Shown in pieces: positions 34,957-44,094 of a stretch of DNA of 64,000 nt. The notes under the pieces are model-generated. The model made no database searches, was not told the DNA's origin, and saw nothing but the letters and a program-made list of their open reading frames with translations. Every line of letters begins with the position of its first letter. Position 1 is the first letter of the stretch. This DNA comes from Macrolepiota albuminosa (lineage: Eukaryota; Basidiomycota; Agaricomycetes; Agaricales; Agaricaceae): positions 786,212 through 850,211 of the forward strand of contig JAMWFC010000055.1 of NCBI GenBank assembly GCA_027475525.1, read 5' to 3'. Both the position numbers and the translations under genes were made by a program.

Positions 34957-34960
34957 ACGC

Positions 34961-35179
34961 TTGCCACAGAGATCCACTACCACCATAATTGCATCATATC
35001 CATGAGAATCAGGTAACTCAACAATGAAGTCTACCGAAGCCACACTCCAATGCTCAGCTGGGATAGGCAATGGATGAAGTTGTCCCATAGGAGGCTGATG
35101 ATAAGGCTTAGTCCAAAGGCAAAGATCGCAGGTGGAGGTGTAAGAGCCAATATACCGTGACATTTGAGGCCACCAGTAA
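34961..35179 (-). pseudogene. C integrase N-terminal part
   Basis: Minus strand. From the gap side: YWWPQMSRYIGSYTSTCDLC (part of the HHCC zinc finger), then VASVDFIVELPDSHGYD and DLCGKR. This continues directly into the segment beyond B1 (23258 downward). The start of the domain is lost in the N gap. Confidence 0.88.
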
Positions 35180-35279
35180 NNNNNNNNNNNNNNNNNNNNN
35201 NNNNNNNNNNNNNNNNNNNNNNNNNNNNNNNNNNNNNNNNNNNNNNNNNNNNNNNNNNNNNNNNNNNNNNNNNNNNNNN
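35180..35279. other. Assembly gap (100 N)
   Basis: Exactly 100 Ns, a conventional placeholder for a gap of unknown size. The missing DNA must include the rest of a B-family LTR or element (B4) and the C segment between RNase H and the integrase zinc finger. Confidence 0.99.
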
Positions 35280-35508
35280 GATAGATCATCAGGCTTCTCG
35301 CTAAGCGCTGTCGTCAGTGACTGATGCCATCTGTCAGTTGTCATTCTTGCTGCCGTCAGCGCTATCACTGATTGGATCTGCTTCTTGCCATGTGCGGCCA
35401 TCAAATATTGCCAAAAATGGTTAGTTAGCGCATGCTAAGGTATCCCGAGTCGGTGCCGCATTGCCGTCGCCTGCCGTTGATGCGCTAATCCCGTATGGGG
35501 TCCTATCA
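35280..35508 (-). repeat. B4: partial B-family LTR, inverted
   Basis: Read on the minus strand it starts TGATAGGACCCC at 35508 and matches the first ~229 nt of the B LTR, then enters the gap. It is a separate insertion between C RNase H and integrase. It is somewhat diverged (ACGGGATTAGCG in place of ACAGGTTAGGCG). Confidence 0.85.
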
Positions 35509-36128
35509 TTGCCACTCCTCAAATGACCGAATGATAGCTAGCATCTCCTTGTCATGGATCTCATAATTTCGCTCCACAGCATTGAGACTCTTGGAGTAGA
35601 AAGCCACAGGATGCCACTTACCATCCTCCCTTGACTGTTGAGAGAGAATGGCCCCAGTAGCAAAATCTGAGCTATCAGCTTCGACACGGAAGGGAGAGTC
35701 ATCGTCTGGGAATATAAGGACAGGCTTTGAAGTGACTGCCTGTTTGAGGGCATCAAAGGCTGTCTGCTGTGCTGCATCCCAGTGCCAAGGAGTGTCCTTA
35801 GTGGTGAGATCAAAGAGGGGCCGGGCATGGTGTGAGAAATCCTGAATAAACCTCCGGTAGAAGTTGGTGAAACCCAGGAAGGCCTGAACCTCCTTCTTGT
35901 TCTTAGGCTCTGGCCACTCCGCTACACCAGCCACCTTGACTGGGTCCATCTCAGCCATTCCATGAGAGATGATCAGTCCAAGATATTCAACCTTAGTCTG
36001 CTCAAACTCGCACTTCTCTGGCTTAAGATAGAGCTGGTGCTGGCGAAGATGTTCCAGTACAATGCGCATAATCTGACGATGCTCCTCTAGAGTCTTGGTA
36101 TAGATAAGAATATTGTCAAGGTATACGC
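35509..36128 (-). pseudogene. C reverse transcriptase C-terminal part and RNase H
   Basis: Minus strand: VYLDNILIYTKTLEEH, KCEFEQTKVEYLGLIIS, the palm/thumb and connection, then RNase H with VEADSSDFATGAILSQ, ending EEWQ at the B4 junction. The catalytic YLDD box reads YLDN, so one metal-binding Asp is lost. The ACGC target duplication of B2 lies at 36125-36128. Confidence 0.9.
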
Positions 36129-37166
36129 TGATAGGACCCTATACAGGTTAGGCGCATCAACGGCAGGCTCGGCACCGGCTCCGGAAACCTTGCCGCACTC
36201 GTCCCGAACTTAGCGCGCGCGTTCTACCTATTTTAAGCCATTTCTGACGGCCGCGCACGGCAAGAAGCAGATCCAATCAATGATAGCGCCGACGGCAGCA
36301 GGAATGACAACTGACAGATGGCATCAGTCACTGACGACAGCGCTTAGCGAGAAGCTTGATGATCTATCAAAAACTGACGGACAGCTTGGCGTTTGACCTT
36401 GGCGTCTGACACCGCTTACCGTCTCGATTTGGCGCCCAACGTCGCTTAGGTGTTCTGACAGACAGAAGGGTGATGGATTGATGGTTTAGCACCGCGATCT
36501 GCCGCCTGGTGGCGCCAAGGGTCCTCAAAGGACGGTAGGGATCGGAAACCGTTGGAGCTACCCCTATGAAATTTTCCAGTTTACCGCACTTTGGCGATGG
36601 TTGGTCACTGGCGACGGTGAACTCCTTGTAGTATATATATTACTTACCGACTTGTACATACACAATCATCAGATCAGACGAATAGACCACAGTTTACTCC
36701 CCTTACTTCAGTCTCTCCCTTACGCTCAAGAGCTCATTTACGCTACGGTCGGCAACGTCAAAACTCATCGGCAGTTGCAGACGTTCGCCAACACTCGACA
36801 TACTCGCGCCTTGCAACTACGGCAGGCATTATCGACGCTTAGAACTTCGCTAAGCTTATCGTGCTCTTGCCGCTCCATACTCGCGCCTTGCAACTACGGC
36901 AGGCATTATCGACGCTTAGAACTTCGCTAAGCTTATCGTGCTCTTGCCGCTCCCCTTGCCGTCTTCACTTACCGCTTCTTCCTAGGCGCTTTACCTTAGC
37001 GCTTACACTTGCCGGCACCCGTTACCGACTTTTCACCTTTTTCACAGACGCGTTCTCTGGGACCTGCCCGGGACTCCTCAAATTACTTTTAGCGCGCCCA
37101 ACGCACACTCTTGGTACGGTAACACAATTGTTACATTTGTTACTGACCAAACTTTGGGCGTCATCA
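36129..37166 (+). repeat. B2 5' LTR
   Basis: TGATAGGACCCT to GGGCGTCATCA, 1038 bp as given, 961 after collapsing one 77-bp duplication. TATA-like run near 36633. Dense TTRSCG words. Confidence 0.93.
36799..36952. repeat. 77-bp tandem duplication 8
   Basis: Copies 36799-36875 and 36876-36952 in the B2 5' LTR; absent from the B2 3' LTR at the same place. Confidence 0.95.
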
Positions 37167-37627
37167 AATTGGAGCCCACCGCGAGGGGATCTCTAGGGCA
37201 GAATTCCGCCAGAAACCCGTCTCCAGCGTAGGCGCCGTCTGCTAGAGCAGTCGGCAGAAGGCATTGCTCCTTCCCACCCATCAACTCCACAACCACCTGG
37301 TGCCTTACCGGGTCTCTCTCTCGCCCAGGAACTACAGAACGCCACTGTAGACGCTTTTCCTGATCTCTTCCCGCATTCCCTCGATTATAGTACCGACGAC
37401 CCCTTAGCGTCGCCCTTTACCTTACCGCAATCAGTTACCCCTATCACTCCGTTAACACCGCTTTCACAACTCGTCATTTCGCTCACCCCGTCGCCAACCT
37501 CTAGAACTCCTTCCCCACAACCGCTAACCGAACTCGCCAACCCAGTCGCTATGGAACAACAAGTCCAGCGCATGCCGCCAGAACTCCTTCCCCACAACCG
37601 CTAACCGAACTCGCCAACCCAGTCGCT
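37167..37627 (+). other. B2 leader with primer-binding site
   Basis: The same primer-binding site as B1 (TGGAGCCCACCGCG from 37170) and a Pro/Ser/Thr-rich leader frame. The 77-bp duplication at 37503-37656 repeats the region around the gag start, so two gag ATGs appear (37551 and 37628). Confidence 0.7.
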
Positions 37628-37656
37628 ATGGAACAACAAGTCCAGCGCATGCCGCC
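37503..37656. repeat. 77-bp tandem duplication 9
   Basis: Copies 37503-37579 and 37580-37656 around the B2 gag start codon; not duplicated in B1. Confidence 0.95.
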
Positions 37657-39940
37657 ACGCAACCACTTCTCAGCACCGAAATGGGACGAGACCAAGCCAC
37701 GGGAGCTTTCCCAATATTTCAAGGAATTAGAGTATTTGTTTAGGGATTGTAACATTACCGACCACACGCAGATGAAGGAGTATGCGGCAAGATACGTGTC
37801 GTATGACACGGCAGAGACGTGGACAGGTTTGACCGAGTTTGCCGCCTTTGTCCCTGCCGCCCCACCCGTTCCAGCCCAAGGCGCTTCGTATGAGGACTGG
37901 AAGACGGCAGTAATCCAGCTGTACCCTGGCGCAGAGGAGGCTACCCGATACACGGTAAACGAGCTCCAGAAACTAGTACAGGAATCTTTCGACAACGGCA
38001 CATCTTCGCTTGGCGCGTTCTCTACGTATTACCGCGAGTTCCAGAAAATCGCTAGGTGGCTCCTGCAGAACGGCAAGCTCTATATTAACGAGGAGCGTCG
38101 CCTATTTCAGCAGGGCATCCCGACTTCACTGTGGACTCGTATTGCCCGTCGCCTAGAGATAGTTCATCAGGCCCATCACCCTGACGAGCCCTATAACGTT
38201 GCCGACGTCTTTGAAGCCGGTAAATGGGTTCTCAAGGGAACGGACACTGGCGTTGGTATACAACGCGCTAGGACGAGCCCACCCCCTGAGCGAACCAACG
38301 GTATTATTCCCATCCCGCCTCCCACTACCGACTTCGTTAAGAAAGAGGAGCTCAATGCTGCCATTACCGCCGCTGTCGCTTCCGCCATGACACGTATCGA
38401 AACCATGATCACCACCAACCTCACGGCTAACCGACCCGCTAACGTACCCGCACCTGGCCCTTGCCACTTCTGTGGGGAAATTGGCCATACTATGACTAGA
38501 GGACGCTGCGCTACCCTCGAAAACTATATTCGGCAAGGAAGAATCCGTAGGGCTATCGACGGCAAGATAGTTCTTACCTCTGGCGCCACTATTCCCAACT
38601 ACCCCGACAAGAAGTCCTTCCAGGAGCGGGTAGATGAATGGCATAGGCGCAATCCAGGACAAATCGTTACCGGCACGCTATCTGGCAACGCCAACCCCGA
38701 CCCTGAACAGGCGACCCAACAGCAGATGATTCACGAGGTCCTACATTTCGACAGCGTTGGCGACCGCCCTACTTTCTCGTGGGAAGAGCGTATCGCCAAG
38801 CTGCAACAGGAGTTGGATTCGCTAAAGAACCAGGTCTTTGATGGGGTTGAAGTTAAGCAGCCTAAACAACCTCTTAAAGGATACAAGCCGATGCCTCCCG
38901 CTAGTAAATTACCGACGCCTGCTCCTGCCGCACCGCCTGCTACTGCCCCTGCTCCTGCTCCAGAACCCTCGTCGTCCGCTACCGCTCCCGAACCGCCTTT
39001 GCCGCCCCTACATCCCTATTCAGGGATTCCCGACCGATATCATGCTCCCGCCCAACGAAACTTTGCCGCTCCCGAGAAACGTCCTGAGGGTGGCTACCGA
39101 CCTACCGCGCCAATTTTCGACATCGAGAAATCCAACCACGTCTTCAACCGTATTATGAAAACCGCCGTTACCTTGTCAGTAGAAGAGCTTTGCAGTATTG
39201 CTCCCGACGTCCGCAACCAGGTCAAGACGGCAGTCACTCCCCGACGACCCTTGGCGACAGCCGTTGCCGAGGTTGATGAACTAGACGATGCGCTTCCTGG
39301 TTTCTCTGTTACCATCGACGCTCCCGACACCAATGAACCTCTTGCCGACCCCATCGCTAACGCCACCTCGGTGGACCCAGTGGAGACCTACCTTAGATCT
39401 GTGGACCATGGAGAGGACCCCGCCATCCTTACCGTCGCTCAAGAATCACACGCTATCCGCTCAGTAGCGCTAACCGTAGACAACAAGCACGAAGTAGAGG
39501 CAATCGTGGATAGCGGGTCTCAGATTATTTCTATGGCAGCAGAAGTCGCTAACGATCTAGGCCTCATTTACGACCCTACGGTGATACTAAACATGCAGAG
39601 CGCTAACGGTACAGTGGACAGATCTTTAGGCCTCGCCAAGAACGTGCCATGCACCCTTGGCGACATTACATTTTACCTTCAGATACACATCTTACGCTCC
39701 CCAGCATACGACTTATTACTCGGCAGACCCTTCGACGTCTTGGCGCGATCAGTCGTCAAGACTGTTACCGACGACGAGACGACATTAACCATTAGCGACC
39801 CTAATTCCGGAATCCGACGAACGGTGCCAACGTTCCCTAGGGGACAACGAAAAGGCGCCCTCGCTAAGCCACCGGAGTTTACCGACCAGCACGCCAACGA
39901 ACGACCCCACCGGTGTTTTCACAGACCATCGAGGAGGTGA
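37628..39940 (+). CDS. B2 Gag-protease
   Basis: 770 residues, about 95 percent identical by eye to the B1 protein. Differences cluster in the Pro/Ala-rich linker (two residues shorter) and near ETWTGLTEFAAF. Zinc knuckle CHFCGEIGHTMTRGRC and protease VDSGSQ are intact. It overlaps pol in the -1 frame as in B1. Confidence 0.93.
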   Translation: MEQQVQRMPPRNHFSAPKWDETKPRELSQYFKELEYLFRDCNITDHTQMKEYAARYVSYDTAETWTGLTEFAAFVPAAPPVPAQGASYEDWKTAVIQLYPGAEEATRYTVNELQKLVQESFDNGTSSLGAFSTYYREFQKIARWLLQNGKLYINEERRLFQQGIPTSLWTRIARRLEIVHQAHHPDEPYNVADVFEAGKWVLKGTDTGVGIQRARTSPPPERTNGIIPIPPPTTDFVKKEELNAAITAAVASAMTRIETMITTNLTANRPANVPAPGPCHFCGEIGHTMTRGRCATLENYIRQGRIRRAIDGKIVLTSGATIPNYPDKKSFQERVDEWHRRNPGQIVTGTLSGNANPDPEQATQQQMIHEVLHFDSVGDRPTFSWEERIAKLQQELDSLKNQVFDGVEVKQPKQPLKGYKPMPPASKLPTPAPAAPPATAPAPAPEPSSSATAPEPPLPPLHPYSGIPDRYHAPAQRNFAAPEKRPEGGYRPTAPIFDIEKSNHVFNRIMKTAVTLSVEELCSIAPDVRNQVKTAVTPRRPLATAVAEVDELDDALPGFSVTIDAPDTNEPLADPIANATSVDPVETYLRSVDHGEDPAILTVAQESHAIRSVALTVDNKHEVEAIVDSGSQIISMAAEVANDLGLIYDPTVILNMQSANGTVDRSLGLAKNVPCTLGDITFYLQIHILRSPAYDLLLGRPFDVLARSVVKTVTDDETTLTISDPNSGIRRTVPTFPRGQRKGALAKPPEFTDQHANERPHRCFHRPSRR

Positions 39941-42900
39941 TTGGCGATGATCACGGAGATGTGGCGCTAACGCTGGAATTTGACCATTCAACTGGTCTTG
40001 TAACTGTTTTGTCTACTGCTTTTCTTGACGAAGACGTTTTAACTACTTTACCCACTACCGACGCAGAGCCTTCCCAGAAAAATCAAAATATTACCGACTC
40101 CTCTCTTGCCTACTTATATCTTACCGCCTCAGAATCGTTTCAAAGTTTTGCGTCTACCGATACCTATCTTACCACTCTTCCCGGAGCCTCGTCTCCTGCC
40201 GTTCTTGGACTTGCCGCTCCTCAGGCTACAGTTCCCCTTTCCACTTCTGTATATAACCAAGCTAACGCTCCCAAAAGGAAAGGGGTACAAGTCAAAAAGA
40301 AATATAAGCCAGTTGCGCTTAAAACAAAGCCCATCGCTGCGCACTCTCCCGAGACGTTTAGGATCGAGCGCCAGATTATTGGCGACCCTCTTGCCGACAT
40401 ACCTATTTTATCGCCGAACCCGCCACCCTTTCAGCCCACGGGACGTTTTACCGCGGAACGCCAACAGCAGTTCGCCAAGGAGCACGACACAGGATTTTTG
40501 ACCAAAGATGAGTTGAATGTCCTTACCGATCTCGTCGCTAAGCAGGATAAAGCCTTCGCCTGGGAGGACTCAGAACGCGGCAGTCTACGTACAGATTTCT
40601 TCCCGCCTGTTGTTATCCCGACCATTCCTCACGTACCGTGGACTGAGCACAACCGACCGCTACCGCCTGGAATTGAAGCCGAGGTCTGCCAAATCATTAG
40701 GACCAAGATACAGGCTGGCGTCTACGAGCCCTCAAATAGTTCTTACCGCTCCCGCTGGTTCTGTGTCCTCAAGAAGAACGGCAATCTACGCATAGTTCAC
40801 AGTCTCAAGCCGCTAAATAGAGTTACAATACGACACTCTGGCGTACCGCCTTTCCCTGACCACTTTGCCGAGTCCTTTGCCGGGCGCATTTGTGGCGCCA
40901 CCCTTGACCTCTACGTTGGCTACGATGAACGCTTGATTCACCCTTCTTCCCGCGACCTAACTACGTTTCAAACTCCGTTTGGCGCACTGCGCCTAGTCAC
41001 CTTACCGATGGGCTGGACAAACTCAGTCCCTATATTCCACGACGACATCACGTTTATCCTCCAACCCGAGATACCGCATAATGTCCTAAGTTTCATCGAC
41101 GACGTTGGCGTCAAAGGCCCCAAAGACTGGCGACTCATGAACGGCTTACCGGCGACCCATCCCGAGAACCCCAATATTCGCTTAGCGCTATGGGACTTCT
41201 TCCAGCTGCTCAATCGAGTCCTCCAGCGTATGAAGTATAGCGGTGGGACTTTTAGCGGTCACAAACTTCTCCTTTGCGCGCCAAGGTTCAAAATCCTTGG
41301 TCACATCTGCACTCCCGACGGTCGCGTTCCCGACGAGTCTCGCTTAGCACTCCTGGAGCGATGGGGCCCTTGCCGCGACTTATCTGAAGTTCGCGCCTTT
41401 CTTGGCACCGTTGGCGTTCTCAGGATATTCGTCAAAAACTTTGCCCATCGCGCACATGCCCTTAACCGACTCACCCGCGCTAACGAGCCCTTCGAATTTG
41501 GGCCAGACCAGGTTACCGCTCAACGAGACTTGGTAAAAGCTCTGCAGGACGCCAAGCCCCTAGTTCCCATCGACTATAGCTCTGCCGATCCTGTTATCTT
41601 GGCGGTGGATACCTCGTACATTGCCGTTGGCTACTTTTTGTGCCAATGCCTTAGCGACAATCGGAAACAGCGACGCTACAACCGCTTTGGGTCTATTACG
41701 CTAAACGACAGGGAGTCTCGCTACAGTCAGCCTAAGCTAGAGCTCTATGGACTCTTCAAAGCCTTCCGGTCGCTAAAGATGTACTTGATTGGCGTGCGGA
41801 ATCTGATTGTTGAAGTCGACGCTAGGTACATCAAGGGCATGCTGCAGAATCCTGATATCCAGCCGTCCGCTAGCATGAATCGGTGGGTAGTCGCCATCCT
41901 CATGTTCCATTTTGAGCTGGTACACGTCAAGAGCTCTTTCCACGGCCCAGATGGACTCTCTAGGCGACCACGGCAGCCTGGCGACCCGGTAGTGGACCCT
42001 CAGGCTGATAGCGATTTCGAGGACTGGATCGACCGCTTACATGGTTTCGTGCACCTCATACAACAGCCAATTCCCTTACTACGACGGCAACAGCCTGCCA
42101 GCATCCTTCTACATCCCATTGTCCCTTACCGCCCCGAGACCTTTAGCGCACCCCTCACATTCTACACGGCAAGCATTTTCAGTCAAAATTCGCCTCCAGT
42201 AAAAGTCGTACAAGAGCCCCATCCGCTAAGGGAAGACAGCAGAAACTTGACCTACGATGCCGTCCCCCGATCCGCCAAAGCAAAGGCAGAAGACAGCCGC
42301 TTGTTAATCGTTGAACAGTGGCTACAAGACCTTAAGCGACCCGCAGGCCTTACCGACGAACAATACGCGACCTTTATCCGCTACGCTACCCGTTTCTTCT
42401 TTACCGACAACAGACTTTGGCGACGAAATCGAGATGGAGCCCACAAGCTGATCATCAAGCCAGAAGGTCGCTTACGAGTCTTGCGCGCTATGCATGACGA
42501 GCTAGGTCATAGAGGTCTGTACGCTACTCGAGCTTCTCTGTTAGAACGCTTCTGGTGGCCACACGCTAGTGCCGACATCGCCTGGTACATCAGGACCTGC
42601 CACCTCTGCCAAATCCAACAGACACGCCAAGTGCTCATACCGCCAACCGTTGCAACGCCAGCTCCCCTCTTCAGCAAAATCTACGTCGATACCATGCACA
42701 TGCCCAAATCTGGTCGCTATAAGTACATCATTCAAGGTCGTTGCTCGCTAATCCACTGGCCTGAGTTTCGCATGCTTCAAAGAGAAAATACCGAGGCGGT
42801 CGCCAAGTGGCTATTTGAGGACGTCATTTGCCGTTGGGGAGCGCTAAGAGAAATCGTCACGGATAACGGTGCGCCCATCATCAAAGCGCTAACCTACCTC

Positions 42901-43662
42901 GCCAAGAAATACAACATTCACCACATTCGAGTGTCTGGCTACAACAAGCGCGCCAATGGCCTGGTAGAGAGACCCCACTTTGACGTTCGGCAAGCGCTCT
43001 TCAAGGCAGTCGATGGTGACGAGTCTCGTTGGAGCGAAGCGACCTATTCAGTATTTTGGTCGGAAAGAGTTACCATTCGTAAGCGCATGGGTTGTTCTCC
43101 CTATTACGCGGCTACTGGCACCCATCCGTTACTCCCTGCCGACATTATAGAAGCAACCTATCTTCAGCCAGCACCCAACAGTATCTTAGCGACTACCGAC
43201 CTTATCGCCAGACGAGCTATTGACCTCCAACGAAGGAAAGAAGATTTGGAGCGACTTCACGAGGTAGTCTTTAGCGCCCGTCGCCAAGCAGCCCTACGAT
43301 TCGAAACCGAGCATAGCGCTACCATCAAAGATTACAACTTCCCGAGAGGAGCGCTAGTGCTTTTGCGCAACTCCAAAATCGAGACCTCATACAATAAGAA
43401 AATGCGCCCGCGCTATCTAGGACCCTTGGTAGTTATCTCTCGTAACCGTGGAGGCGCTTACGTGCTCTGTGAATTAGATGGTTCAGTACTACATCGACCT
43501 GTTGCCGCTTTTCGCCTACTGCCATACCTCGCTAGGGAACAAATCGACTTGCCGCTGGAAGCGCTAGATATTGACACCGCCAAGCTACGAGAACTTGAAG
43601 AAACCGAATTATTGGACGATGATGACTTACCGACTTTAGTTGAAGAAGAAGAAATTGACTAG
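39913..43662 (+). CDS. B2 Pol (RT, RNase H, integrase), intact
   Basis: One frame of about 1250 residues with no ATG at its start; it is -1 to gag-pro, and the overlap extends upstream to about 39868. RT FIDDVGVKG lies near residue 394. RNase H has VILAVDTSYIAVGYFL. The integrase zinc finger (HDELGHRGL ... CHLCQ) lies at about 860-900, followed by core motifs YVDTMHM, VTDNGAP and GLVERPHF (spacing from the second Asp to Glu close to 35). The GPxV-like C-terminal domain is LGPLVVISRN, followed by an acidic tail (LDDDDLPTLVEEEE). No chromodomain, unlike C. It supplies all activities needed for reverse transcription and integration. Confidence 0.94.
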   Translation: MFSQTIEEVIGDDHGDVALTLEFDHSTGLVTVLSTAFLDEDVLTTLPTTDAEPSQKNQNITDSSLAYLYLTASESFQSFASTDTYLTTLPGASSPAVLGLAAPQATVPLSTSVYNQANAPKRKGVQVKKKYKPVALKTKPIAAHSPETFRIERQIIGDPLADIPILSPNPPPFQPTGRFTAERQQQFAKEHDTGFLTKDELNVLTDLVAKQDKAFAWEDSERGSLRTDFFPPVVIPTIPHVPWTEHNRPLPPGIEAEVCQIIRTKIQAGVYEPSNSSYRSRWFCVLKKNGNLRIVHSLKPLNRVTIRHSGVPPFPDHFAESFAGRICGATLDLYVGYDERLIHPSSRDLTTFQTPFGALRLVTLPMGWTNSVPIFHDDITFILQPEIPHNVLSFIDDVGVKGPKDWRLMNGLPATHPENPNIRLALWDFFQLLNRVLQRMKYSGGTFSGHKLLLCAPRFKILGHICTPDGRVPDESRLALLERWGPCRDLSEVRAFLGTVGVLRIFVKNFAHRAHALNRLTRANEPFEFGPDQVTAQRDLVKALQDAKPLVPIDYSSADPVILAVDTSYIAVGYFLCQCLSDNRKQRRYNRFGSITLNDRESRYSQPKLELYGLFKAFRSLKMYLIGVRNLIVEVDARYIKGMLQNPDIQPSASMNRWVVAILMFHFELVHVKSSFHGPDGLSRRPRQPGDPVVDPQADSDFEDWIDRLHGFVHLIQQPIPLLRRQQPASILLHPIVPYRPETFSAPLTFYTASIFSQNSPPVKVVQEPHPLREDSRNLTYDAVPRSAKAKAEDSRLLIVEQWLQDLKRPAGLTDEQYATFIRYATRFFFTDNRLWRRNRDGAHKLIIKPEGRLRVLRAMHDELGHRGLYATRASLLERFWWPHASADIAWYIRTCHLCQIQQTRQVLIPPTVATPAPLFSKIYVDTMHMPKSGRYKYIIQGRCSLIHWPEFRMLQRENTEAVAKWLFEDVICRWGALREIVTDNGAPIIKALTYLAKKYNIHHIRVSGYNKRANGLVERPHFDVRQALFKAVDGDESRWSEATYSVFWSERVTIRKRMGCSPYYAATGTHPLLPADIIEATYLQPAPNSILATTDLIARRAIDLQRRKEDLERLHEVVFSARRQAALRFETEHSATIKDYNFPRGALVLLRNSKIETSYNKKMRPRYLGPLVVISRNRGGAYVLCELDGSVLHRPVAAFRLLPYLAREQIDLPLEALDIDTAKLRELEETELLDDDDLPTLVEEEEID

Positions 43663-44094
43663 AAAAGACGATATTGATAAGCTCTCTTTGTTTCTATTAC
43701 TTACTTTACTTATCTCTCTTGCCGATACTTACTGTACTATATCCAACAGACGATTCTTTACATAGTCAAGTCGCAGCGCTAGCGTGTCGCCAACGCTTAG
43801 CGCATTGCGCAACTCTCGCCAAGGGTTTTTCGCTATGATGACTTACTGAGCGTTTCCCTTTTCCTCGAAATTTGTCTAAGTCCCTCACCTACTACTCCTC
43901 TTACTAAAACCTACCTTACAAGGCTTGCCGCTTACTTTCTCTTAACTTTACTTGCTTCGCTCTTTGCGGTTGCGCTAAATCAGACTACTAGGCTTACCCG
44001 TCCACTCTGCAAGGAGGCGGCAAAAACAGATATATATATAACGACGGCAAAAGAAAATTATATACATAAGCGGCCACTCTACGCTAAGGTCCGC
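43663..44094. other. B2 convergent 3' interval, pol and gene X
   Basis: About 430 bp between opposing stops, homologous to 31012-31430 in B1 but without the long A run. No ORF of note. Confidence 0.6.
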
